NCBI GenBank assembly: GCA_934045075.1
Contig: OW203723.1
Coordinates: 4,666,577-4,730,576, forward strand
Reading direction: 5' to 3'
DNA: 64,000 bases
Origin: Yponomeuta sedellus
Lineage: Eukaryota > Arthropoda > Insecta > Lepidoptera > Yponomeutidae
Shown: positions 24,901 through 31,800 of the stretch, piece by piece
Position numbering within the stretch: position 1 is the first letter of the stretch
How the letters are laid out: each line of letters opens with the position of its first letter
Translations under genes and position numbers: made by a program
The notes under the pieces: model-generated
Seen by the model: only the letters and a program-made list of their open reading frames with translations
What the model was told of the DNA's origin: nothing
Database searches by the model: none

Positions 24901-26390
24901 CTTCACGCTTTTTCGTGTTTGATTTTGCTCTGTATTTTTTTTGTCTTGTATGTTAATTAATATTAACAGTTTTGAGATCAAACGTCTGAGTAGTGGTTAA
25001 TAATGGCAGACTAACTAAGAACTAAGTACAATAATGTTAACATTTTGATACGAGAGATTTTATAAAATAAACGAATTTACTTTTTAAAAGTCTATCGGTG
25101 AGGGATTCGGCGCTATTTATCGAAGGAATGATCTGAAGTGACTGATCTGAATTAATATGTTAGCGGTAGATTAGGTACCTTTTAGGTATCCTTTATTTTT
25201 GTAATAACACTTTGCATTCCCAAATGTGTCTACGCACCATCTATCTACACTAGCGGCCTTATAAAAACACAATTCTCTAATAAAACAAAAACGCTCATTA
25301 AAATTGTCTGTGGTGAAGATTTTGCAAGCAAATGACATAATCACAGATTAAATAAATAGACTCGTGTTTTTATAAATGAGACCGTACGTTTTTAGCATTT
25401 ATTAATTTAATCTTTAGTTGGGTGAATGCTCTGGTAAATTATTGCTATTATTACACTTTTTTTTTGTAATTCTTAGCTCAGTTTTATATGTGGTAATTGC
25501 TAAAGAGGTGCCAAATTACTAATATTTCTCAGTGCAATTACACAATAAACATACACCTGTGATCTAAGTCAGTTCCGTTTCTTTATTCTAGTTTAGTTAC
25601 GTAGAATTTTTATTGTGTATTTTCTTGGGGCACAATTTTTTTAAAAGGTCTTTCTGTATATTTTTTAGTCTAGCTTTTTTCGTTAGTATATTTATTAAAT
25701 TTAGTTTATACAAATAGTTTATTAAGTTAGCATAAGTGACGTACCTACTATTTTATTCAAAATATATTTATTGGAAGCAGCTTATTGTGGTTTTTATTTT
25801 GTGCACCTTTTTTTTGGTTGCCTTTTATTTTAGTTCTTTTAGCTATGCTGTAACATACAATTTCATACATGTGAAAAGGAAAGCAGAAGCACTAATTTAG
25901 CACTACTCCCTTATCTTACATCTTGTAAATATTATGTACTCGGCCATTCTTGGCCAAAATCAAACTTTTGGAAAACTAATTTGAAGTTTTGACGCTCATT
26001 GTGTTAAAAACATCAGGATCTCAAACACACGTAGCCATAACACCGCTGAAAGTTCCAACCATTACGGGCTGACACAAAAGGGGTACCTTTACCCCTAAGG
26101 TTCCATATAAATTCGGTCAAGATCTATTGATGACAATGCCTTGAGGAATCGAACATCTTTTTAGCGCATATTTTTCTTGTAGTCCGTTCATGTTAAAACG
26201 TAGTTATATCACCCAGCATGTACCTAACTCTCTAGGTCGCAAAGGCGTCACGCGCCGCCGCTGGGAGTACGGCGGCGGCGAGTTCAAGTTACGAAGGCTG
26301 TTGGAGAGGCGCCGCTTCACACGAGTCCGGGCTGAGGACTCTGACGACGAGCCAGCGCCCATGCTGCCCCCCGCGCCCGCTACCGCCTGA
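6973..26390 (+). CDS. PAL: Peptidyl-alpha-hydroxyglycine alpha-amidating lyase (PAL), ten exons, membrane form
   Basis: Exons: 6973-7059, 9550-9643, 13038-13275, 14010-14138, 14256-14407, 16505-16702, 17984-18138, 19519-19657, 21607-21744 and 26236-26390. All junctions are GT/AG, the phases fit, and they sum to 494 residues. PAL cleaves peptidyl-hydroxyglycine to amidated peptide plus glyoxylate in the secretory pathway, finishing neuropeptide amidation begun by PHM. Residues 1-29 form a hydrophobic signal peptide. Six propeller motifs match the known active site: FHR (R94), MPHG (H145), DGYCNTR (Y213), RVVHA (H246), RERGR (R266) and NPHD (H341). Residues 416-438 are an Ala/Leu membrane segment. 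The last exon adds a basic then acidic tail (EDSDDE, ending PAPATA) resembling the trafficking tail of vertebrate PAM. An alternative end by reading through the 21744 donor is annotated separately. Exon 2 is the least certain; it is supported by phase only. Confidence 0.9.
7318..8341. mobile_element. 1-kb TIR DNA element in PAL intron 1
   Basis: About 70 bp at the left end (GTTAATAGTGGTCCAAGCTT, GGGTGATACACC, CATACAATTACA) is mirrored at 8268-8341. No transposase is seen. An RTE-LINE tail at 7465-7550 sits inside it. Confidence 0.65.
7465..7550 (-). mobile_element. RTE-type LINE 3' fragment
   Basis: The family signature TTCAGGCTATATTAGTCCAC, then GGACACAGCCCTGCCCC, matches the copies at 23545, 34485, 44330 and 60465 in the same orientation. 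Confidence 0.65.
8790..9296. mobile_element. tRNA-like repeat, inverted pair
   Basis: A tRNA-like module is present as reverse complement at about 8818-8900 and forward at about 9140-9220. The forward copy has an A box-like GGCTCAATTGGTAGAGCGC, a CTGGC/GCCAG anticodon-like stem, a GGGTTCGAATCCC B box and a GCCCAT/ATGGGT acceptor-like stem. The anticodon loop (ACGGATA) lacks the usual U33, so this is a tRNA-derived repeat rather than a tRNA gene. Both modules end in AAAAACCTATTTAGAGGC or its complement. The middle holds the family body. Confidence 0.7.
9380..9452 (+). mobile_element. LINE 3' tail ending in an ATG/ATGA simple repeat
   Basis: TGGGGGAGGCTTATGTCCAGCAGTGGACTGC is followed by AATAGGCTGAAATGATGATG. 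This is the plus-strand form of the RTE tail seen elsewhere, lying about 100 bp before PAL exon 2. Confidence 0.6.
10200..10530 (-). mobile_element. Unclassified dispersed repeat
   Basis: The reverse complement recurs at about 50300-50530. Shared blocks include AATATTTGAAAATG, GAATGAAAAATGAGGGAAAT, CAGATCTGGTCA, GGATAAAAACGGA and CTGGAACGACTTCA. There is no coding signature. Confidence 0.5.
10670..10965 (-). mobile_element. SINE of the CGTGCGGAGCC / TTTCCTCACGATGTTTTC family
   Basis: It shares GCCCAGCACCTATACCATC, GTGCGGAGCCA, TTTCCTCACGATGTTTTCCTT and CAAATTCGC with 34370-35420; a fragment lies at 12225-12300. The copy at 35200-35420 ends in a tRNA-like module. Confidence 0.5.
11275..11840. 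mobile_element. Dispersed repeat with CCATCCATAAATTACGTCAC start
   Basis: The left part GGACCATCCATAAATTACGT with GGGTCC...GTGACATTG is echoed in reverse at about 11740-11840 (TAGGTGACGTCACACT, GACAAGGACGGGGGAGGGG). I recognise the start as a widespread arthropod repeat; the class is unknown. Confidence 0.4.
11990..12055 (+). mobile_element. 3' fragment of the tRNA-like repeat
   Basis: It holds only the B-box half (GGGTTCGAGTCCCGGCATGG), then GGAATTTTTAGCCTCTAAAT and AGGTTTTTAAA. Confidence 0.6.
14381..14900 (+). repeat. Triplicated 3' end of PAL exon 5 with donor
   Basis: ACCAAGATACTGCAGTGGGG and the following GACAGGTAA occur at 14381 (true exon end 14407), 14568 and 14743. Each copy is followed by related intron sequence (AACTTTGCTGAG). 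All three keep a GTAAG/GTAAA donor; the unit is about 175-187 bp. Extending the exon to the third donor meets an in-frame TAG soon after 14407. Confidence 0.85.
15026..15122. mobile_element. 97-bp palindromic MITE
   Basis: TATTTTCGGGGCTTAACCGC and its exact reverse complement flank a core (ACTGTAACGTCGTCGAAACGTCG) that is also found in MITEs with unrelated arms at 20076, 34855 and 53450. Confidence 0.75.
15317..15346. repeat. Perfect short hairpin
   Basis: GAAGTTCACGTAT is mirrored by ATACGTGAACTTC around a T-rich loop. Confidence 0.6.
15605..15760 (+). mobile_element. tRNA-derived SINE fragment
   Basis: AGAGGTCCCGGGTTCGAACCC and GGCTGGGGAC are followed by TTGGATGTTTA and ACACAGGGTGTCCTAGTGTG, as at 48415-48600. 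Confidence 0.6.
15770..16190 (-). mobile_element. tRNA-like repeat, long copy
   Basis: Same family as 8790-9296: CCGGGATTCGAACCCGCGAC, CTGGCTATCCGTGCCAGCGC and the body with ACAGCGACATCTGGCTTAAG. It ends TTTTTAGCCTCTAAATAGGT. Confidence 0.65.
16218..16500 (+). mobile_element. LINE 3' fragment abutting PAL exon 6
   Basis: The signature GAATAGCACCAACCCAATTC, CGCGGGTGTCGTAAAAGGCG, then GGGGAGGGCTTTATCCAGCA matches the reverse of 60465-60735. The tail (GACGACGACG) ends 4 bp before the exon 6 acceptor dinucleotide. Confidence 0.7.
16946..16998. repeat. 22-bp inverted repeat
   Basis: TAGTTTACTTAATTCACCTG is mirrored by CAGGTGAATTAAGTAAACGA with few mismatches. A related half-site precedes it at 16817. 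Confidence 0.6.
17030..17860. repeat. Degenerate minisatellite of roughly 40-50 bp units in PAL intron 6
   Basis: Units of the type ATGACTAGTC...TTATGGTACAAAATCCGTCG recur about ten times in two blocks (17030-17420 and 17690-17860), separated by an exon 6 remnant. Confidence 0.65.
17583..17668 (+). pseudogene. Decayed copy of PAL exon 6
   Basis: CGCGCGCCCTGCTTCCGCG, TCCTTCGCGCAC and TACACC match the parent exon 16505-16702; GTGCGCGGTCAGTCTTT matches its donor. Most of the exon is missing. Confidence 0.75.
18390..18478 (-). mobile_element. Fragment of the tRNA-like repeat
   Basis: ACTAACCCGTGCTAAG, AGGCTGAAAATTCCACCCAT and CGGGATTCGAACCCG match the family end. Confidence 0.55.
18645..18815 (+). 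mobile_element. Helitron-like 3' repeat (low certainty)
   Basis: AAAAATGAATCGCTGAATGTG, CTGAACCGATTTCGCTAATT and TACGAAGTTCGCTGGGT resemble a common lepidopteran repeat end. The class is not shown by the sequence. Confidence 0.35.
18840..19340 (-). mobile_element. LINE-derived fragment
   Basis: Reverse-complement copy of the 51268-51630 sequence (ACCGCTAGTGCTTCCGAGCG, GGCTCGATAATTTCTGACAG). It begins with a second block (GACTGCCACTTGCCACGATC) also seen at 57945-58025. Confidence 0.6.
19340..19480 (-). mobile_element. tRNA-like repeat, partial copy
   Basis: AGAGGCTAAAAATACCACC, GGGACTCGAACCCGCGGC and ATCAGTGAAATTTCGAACCT belong to the family. The anticodon-like arm is deleted. It ends just before PAL exon 8. 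Confidence 0.55.
19700..20072 (+). mobile_element. tRNA-like repeat, long copy
   Basis: The body (AACCTAACTGCAAAGTAGGT, CAGATGTCGCTGCCTGTAC) is followed by the tRNA-like module (CCCATTGGCTCAATTGGTAG to TTCGAATCCCGGCATGGGTG). Confidence 0.7.
20076..20311. mobile_element. Palindromic MITE
   Basis: Arms of about 38 bp (AAAACTGTTTTTATACGGAT, TTCACTCGTTTATTATA) are mirrored at the right end. The core contains GAGACCACGGCACCTGTAAA and GTGCCGAAACGTC. Confidence 0.75.
20335..20445 (-). mobile_element. Dispersed repeat fragment (TCCCACTGCAGAGCACAGGC)
   Basis: Shares TCCCACTGCAG.GCACAG, CTTCTCTCAG and ATTACCACG.GTGCC with 45790-45905. Confidence 0.45.
20700..20850 (+). mobile_element. RTE LINE C-terminal/3' fragment
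   Basis: Plus-strand copy of the RTE end: GGGATGACGATCTGCGAAAA reads WDDDLRKT, then GGATGCGGCAATCTGAAGAC and GTCCAGCAGTGGACTACA. Confidence 0.7.
21120..21590. repeat. Local repeats before PAL exon 9
   Basis: TATGGCAAAAAAGCAATGAC and the following ACT, preceded by GTGTCTT, occur near 21130, 21256 and 21447. GCGAGACGCAAGTGCCCTT occurs twice near the exon. Confidence 0.6.
21607..21785 (+). CDS. PAL: PAL exon 9: membrane exon, with alternative read-through C-terminus
   Basis: Spliced at the GTAAGC donor after 21744, this exon joins 26236 in phase 1. If the donor is skipped the frame continues for 13 residues (KHAPPEAQPLVD) to a TGA at 21783-21785, giving a 456-residue protein with no acidic tail. 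The exon is extremely GC-rich (long runs of GCG/GCC for Ala and Gly), unlike the AT-rich introns around it. Decayed copies of its 3' end follow downstream, and all keep the CTGGTCGACTGA region. I cannot tell which form is used. Confidence 0.7.
22100..23175 (+). pseudogene. Decayed tandem copies of the PAL exon 9 end and following sequence
   Basis: Copies around 22118-22280, 22540-22710, 22715-22830 (partial), 22850-23050 and 23145-23170 repeat the parental stop region (CCGCTGGTCGACTGA) and what follows (CACTGTTAACTGTAGA, GACTTCTGAACCGCGCAC). Two also keep the splice border (GCGCGCAACC, CAGTAAGC). None keeps the membrane-segment ORF. Confidence 0.85.
23519..24046. mobile_element. MITE with AGACGGAGTTTACACGTTCA ends, split by an RTE fragment
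   Basis: The left end is at 23519; the right end is its inverse (TGTGTAAACTCCGTCT). The other family member is at 43523-43723. RTE sequence begins immediately inside the left end. Confidence 0.7.
23543..23870 (-). mobile_element. RTE-clade non-LTR retrotransposon, C-terminal fragment
   Basis: The minus strand encodes KWQWAGHISRRTDNRWSKRV, WDDDLRKTAGRCWM and ALWRSLGEGYVQQWT, the C-terminal end typical of RTE reverse transcriptases. The 3' end is 23543. It is 5'-truncated, with no catalytic RT motif. Confidence 0.8.
24550..24615. repeat. Inverted repeat, 17-bp stem
   Basis: AATCTACTCTTAACAAC and GTTGTTAAGAGTAGATT surround a loop of about 30 nt. Confidence 0.6.
24718..24780. repeat. 63-bp perfect palindrome
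   Basis: Two 31-bp arms (starting ACGGAGTATCGAAAACCGAA) are separated by one base at 24749. This is the densest palindrome in the window. Origin unknown. Confidence 0.85.
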
Positions 26391-26599
26391 TGCACGCTGG
26401 CCGAATGCCACATGTAAGCTGGGCAAGATGGCGCGGACACAAAATGGCGGACCAGTAGGCTGATTTTGCTGACTTCTCTGTGGAATTTAACCTCTTGGTT
26501 CAACGGCTTGCGAATGAGTAGGCGGATTTACATTAGTTTTGCCGTCACATAAAAAATATTTTTATTGAAAAAGAGAACACTAATGTTACTTGCCTAAAT

Positions 26600-26715
26600 G
26601 AACTCTCCATTGTAGGTTGTCTGGAAGAAATTGCTCTAAGCAATAAGGCCGCCAATTGTACTGTATCTTTGTTATTATTTTTTGTTATTTTTTCCTGGTG
26701 TACAATAAAGAATAT
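26600..26715 (+). mobile_element. LINE 3' tail (AAGGCCGCCAATTGTA ... ACAATAAAG)
   Basis: GGTTGTCTGGAAGAAATTGC, AATAAGGCCGCCAATTGTAC and TGTACAATAAAGAATATTC recur at 49706-49835 and 58500-58650, and in part near 1160-1200. Confidence 0.6.
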
Positions 26716-26930
26716 TCTTATCTTATGATATGATACAGATGTTTTCATCCTAAATGATACAGATTAAAGTAAGGGTTCTTAAGGAACCATGTATAATCTG
26801 ATGAGCCAGCAACAAATAGAAACTGATCTAAAAAGTACAGTTTATATTTCTGTAAACTGAACTTTTTAAGTTGTTAAAATTTAACTTTTTTACACTGACA
26901 ATGCGAATTCAACTTTATTCAAAATACAAT

Positions 26931-27286
26931 ACTTATACCTATACCGCCTGCGTAAGTAACAGATTCTATTGTTTCAACTTGCATTTAGAGTTGGCAGGCG
27001 ATGAGATAGTCACTCTCTCTCGTTAGTTCCTCTGCTATCGATTCCACATACTTATACCTATACCGCCTGCGTAAGTAACAGATTCTATTGTTTCAACTTG
27101 CATTTAGAGTTGGCAGGCGATGAGATAGTCACTCTCTCTCGTTAGTTCCTCTGCTATCGATTCCACATACTTATACCTATACCGCCTGCGTAAGTAACAG
27201 ATTCTATTGTTTCAACTTGCATTTAGAGTTGGCAGGCGATGAGATAGTCACTCTCTCTCGTTAGTTCCTCTGCATCGATTCCACAG
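26931..27286. repeat. 119-bp tandem repeat, three copies
   Basis: Starts at 26931, 27050 and 27169 (ACTTATACCTATACCGCCTG). The copies are nearly identical, so either the array is young or an assembly step expanded it. Confidence 0.9.
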
Positions 27287-27679
27287 ATAAGTTAGCGAAA
27301 CAAGACAGTAACAAATGGTTAGTACCGTTGTTTTTTTAAAGATACGTAACTCGGCCTTTGTTTTCCTTGGTCTGCCTGAACTACAAATGTAAAAACTGTC
27401 ATCATAAATATAGAAAAGCACTATCATTCATGCTCTTTTAAAATTACTGATCTCGTTAAGTTATTTGCACAGCCTAAACCACTACAGTATTAATAAAGTA
27501 AGAAATCCTACTAAATCAAAGATTTAGGCTACTCTTAAAGCGGCGAACAAATGGAAAAGTCGAAGAATATTCTGAACTGATCAAAAGCTAGAGTGACGTC
27601 TTGAACCATTTTTACATTTGTGAAAGTGGTAGTACAGTCATGACAAAGCATCAACCCGTAATGTAACTGAATAGATTCG

Positions 27680-27790
27680 TCGTCGTCGTCGTCAGGCTAT
27701 ACTAGTCCACTGCTGGACATAGCCCTCCCCTAAAGAGCGCCACGTTGTGCTATCATAGGGGGTAATGCCCATAATCCCCACTGAATAGAG
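27680..27790 (-). mobile_element. LINE 3' fragment
   Basis: TCAGGCTATACTAGTCCACT, GGACATAGCCCTCCCCTAAA and TATCATAGGGGGTAATGCCC are shared with 52240-52375. Confidence 0.65.
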
Positions 27791-28104
27791 TGCACTCGTG
27801 TAAAGGTTTATGTGCTGTCGACTGTACTAAAGACAGCGTATGTTTTCAAATATGGCGCTCGTCAATCGACATCTGGACAACCTTTACACATACAACGCAA
27901 AGTCGACCGTAATATAACTGAGCAGAGTGGAAAGGTCGACAATTTAAAAAAAAAACACATTCCTAATAGATGGTAAGTGACAATGATAAAAACTAACGGC
28001 CTTAAATATTTATAAAAACACGATTCCTCTAAAGCATTCTTCAGAGGCAATTTATTTAATTCTCTGGTTGCGCCTCTTTCTTGTATAATCTCCACCTCAC
28101 TACT

Positions 28105-28385
28105 TTTAACGGCCTCGGTGGCGCAGCGGTGTGGCACGCTGACTGTAAAACCGAAGGTCTCGGGTTCGATCCCCGGCCGGGTTAAACCAGGAAACGAATT
28201 TTTCTAGTTTGTCTCGGGTCTTGGATGTTATCTATGTATTTATTGTATTAAATCTATCGTCGAGTTAGCACCAATAACACAAGTCATTTAGTTGTACTTA
28301 GTATAATAGGGCTAACGAGATCTGTGTAATATGTCCATGAATATTTATATTTATTTATATTTTATCGAGTGTTTTAAGGCACCGT
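28105..28385 (+). mobile_element. tRNA-derived SINE
   Basis: CGGCCTCGGTGGCGCAGCGG (A-box region) and TCTCGGGTTCGATCCCCGGC (B box) are followed by the body TTGTCTCGGGTCTTGGATGT and an AT-rich tail. The same element lies in reverse at 49596-49950. Confidence 0.75.
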
Positions 28386-28812
28386 GTTTTTAAAATACAA
28401 GACCGTAAATGATCTGGCTGACGACATGGTATTTGTATAATAATTGTAAATTATGTAGTTGATTGGGAGTACGCGAGTTGTTGTATGGTTGGTGGTTTGT
28501 AATGCTGACCTGTATGAATAATATGAATTACATGACGTACCTGTATGTTTTGCTTAGTTTGATCAAATGTTTATTATTGTTTGATGTTTTAACGTCACAG
28601 GAAGGAAAAATAATGTTCATAGTATTTGCGGTTTTACGGATTTCCTTAGTTACAAGGGATAGTTAGGTGTAATTATTTTTTTTCTGATTGTACAGTACAG
28701 TATTCTCTATCTATTTAAACGGAACAGACTGAAACCCGTACGCTAGATTTTCCATCAAAGATCTCAGTGTGAATGGGTCATATTTTTCACGACTTTACAA
28801 TCATACAAATCT

Positions 28813-28818
28813 TTTATT
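28813..28818 (-). terminator. Polyadenylation signal of the METTL25B-like gene
   Basis: AATAAA on the minus strand, about 67 nt past the stop codon at 28885-28887. Confidence 0.5.
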
Positions 28819-28884
28819 ATTTATGTAAAAGTATACTATTGTACAAAATAAAGTATACTATTTTTCTCTAACTAATGATACCTC

Positions 28885-31800
28885 TTACAATCGTCTTCCA
28901 ATGATGATATGGTTTCTAGGCGATAGAGTCGGGTCAAACGCCGGCCAAATCTTGCATGAGAATCCTGGAACAAACGGAATACTGTCACTTAACTGTCGTA
29001 AGATAATACCAAAACTCCCGGTACTATGGATGGATGGGGCATGATCCCGGGAGTTTTGTAAATTCTATAATATCTTGATGATGATCACCGATGGATAAGT
29101 AAAATAAAATTTCTCTTTTCCTTTAGACAACATGGCGCTTCCAAATCTATATTACAATACAACAGATATTACAAAATCATCAGTTCCATACTTTTCAATT
29201 TAATTTGGAAGAAAGAAACAATTAATTGCCATGCAAGACGTACATAAATATGGGAACATTTGGTCTATAACTTCTGACAATCGCAAATGCACTCGTCAGC
29301 GTAATGCAGTTTCAGCGCAGCCCAGATATAAAGGGAACCGGAAAATAGTTGTCATTTCATTTCTGTAATAAGTGCCTGTTTAAAATTTTCTCCGAACATG
29401 TCTTATTATAGCGGAGGGGTAGGCAGAGCCAGCGTTGGACCGGTCATTGTGCCAGGGGCCTCATTTATCATCCGCGCCCCGGCCTATGCGGGCCCTCCCA
29501 AGCGATTTTTTGCCGCATCGGAACATTGAACGAAATTAAAGTAGGATATCTCAACGTGCATGGGTAGTACGACGACGCTAAGCGTGAGTCTTGATTGTCA
29601 AGTACATTAAATGTCAATTTCTGACATTTAAGGAGCCGCAATAGGCGGGACTCGTTCCACAAGAAACCACTCTATTAATTACTTTATTGATTGACCTGAT
29701 GGTATGCGTGCGGCAGGCCCCTATAGCCACAATGCCATCCGGGCTCCTTAGGCCCAGTTCGACCTGGGCAGAGACTAGGGTTTACTCCTTGCCGTGGTCC
29801 TGACGATCCACGATCCGAAATATTCCGCTTCATGGACGTTAATTTGCCAGACAGCGAGACGTCTAAATAGAAAAAAATTAAAGTGTTTCTCTGACCCCAC
29901 GCATGAAATGTGTTTCTTAAAGTTATTTTCCTTTTATAATTAAAACTTGGTATAAACAAACCAAGTTTGACACATGCATGCGTGGCACACTATAAACTCC
30001 AACATTCCTGCATCGCGCAAAGTATTTCGGGAAAGTTCCCTTTATAGTGGAAGAGTACCTACGATCTCCCGCTCTTTCCTATACATGTCACGTAACACAC
30101 TGCAGTCCCTAAAGAAGAACAAAACCCAAATACAAAAAACCGTCCAAGTGTGAGTTACACTCAGGATCTCGAACAGAATGAAAATTATTATTATGTGGTG
30201 GTACGGAAACCGAGGTCCGCTGGCACTTGGCCGATTTTTCATTGACTTGCAAATACGAACCAAAAACACTGGAGAAAAATCCATTGTACCAATCAAAAAA
30301 ATCCAGACATATCAAAGATAAAGTAAACTTATTTCTATGCACCAAAAAACTACCAAAGACTGTACAAAGAAGGGGTGTACGTAAAGGATCAATATATTGT
30401 AACACCAGACACCAACAAAATCTAAAAGAAAGTGCCAAATATAAATCTAGTGATTTTCAATTAAGTATTGTCAATGTTTTTTATCTCTTTATATGTAAAT
30501 TGACTGTACTTTTTTTCTGTAAATAAAATGTAAGTCATTATTTGTTACGGTAGATTGATGTTGTTTGGATTTGTATAAATATTAAAGCATATTTATTGAA
30601 AAAAATGCATTATCAATTTTACCTATTACTTTCTTACATGTCATCTTACTATGTTGGCTGCCATCTAGACGTCGTCGCATCGGGCAGTAAGGCGGACTAC
30701 CCATCAAACGACCCCGACACGGCCACGTGGGATGGTCTTGATGTATTTGTTTTTTTTAGTTCTCACTGATCAACTATAGCGGGCTGTGTTCTAAAATATA
30801 GAACACGCAGTTTAGCAGCAAGACAGTCTCGATGAGCTAACCAATTCTTGTGAGTGTCAGAAGTGGGATGAGTACGATTAATCTAACATTCTCAATGGTA
30901 AATGTCCTCTCAAAATGTAGAATAATGAGTATTGATCTAAATTTTTATGAAACTTCATATTTAAAAACCTATTTAGAGGCTAAAAATTCCACCCATGCCG
31001 GGATTCGAACCCGCACTGGCACGGATAGCCAGAGGCTGCGGGTTCGAATCCCGGCATGGGTGGAATTTTTAGCCTCTAAATAGGTTTTTAAAGTTCACCA
31101 TATTTCAAGAACTTTACCAAGAGAATGTGGTCCAGCACTATGGCCTGATAGTGTAAGTCAGGGGACTGGATAACTATTTAGTTACACATTGAACGAGTTT
31201 AATCGCGATTATTTATAATGTAAGGTATTATCTCTCTCACATAATACAGTCAGGAGCATTGTAAAAGGGAGAAGCAACTAATTCACCAGTCCTTTTCTTT
31301 AATGGATATTGTCATAACCGTCTCGTTGAGCCAACCAAGTACAAATAGGAGCAAATCCATTAGTCTGCAAAATCATTAGTGTTTTACAATACTTTCCACT
31401 GCACAAGCAAGCCTCATCAGGTTTCAAGTCTTAAAGCCATCGATCCAGCAGCACGACAGTCTTAATGACCTACAACATAATTATCAGAGATGCTTGTGAG
31501 TATCAGAAGTGGGATGGTTATCATAAATCATAATGTTTTTATCACAGTTTCCACTGCAGAAGTTGAACAGTCATCGAAAGCGACTCACCATGTCCTAACA
31601 TGCGGTATGCGGTCCACTCAGGTCTCATTGAGCAGCGAGTACACATCGCAGCGTGTCGCCAAAACACAGTACCATTGATCCTTCTAGTTCGGCCTAATCC
31701 GAAGTGGTATTTAGGTTTCTAAGATAGTTTCCACTGCAGGAACCAGCCTTACCATGTTCCAAGACGTAAAGCACACGGTCCAGCAGCACGACAGTCTCGA

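Noticed and set aside
30227..30526. 99-residue plus-strand ORF as a gene
   Set aside because: Low-complexity Lys-rich composition, no motif, no splice context; it lies in an intron of the opposite-strand gene.
31694..31752. Read-through C-terminus after METTL25B exon 5 (EHGKAGSC...)
   Set aside because: A GTAAGG donor lies at that point, and the exon at 28964-28885 restores the family's FDP..SPRN end in phase.
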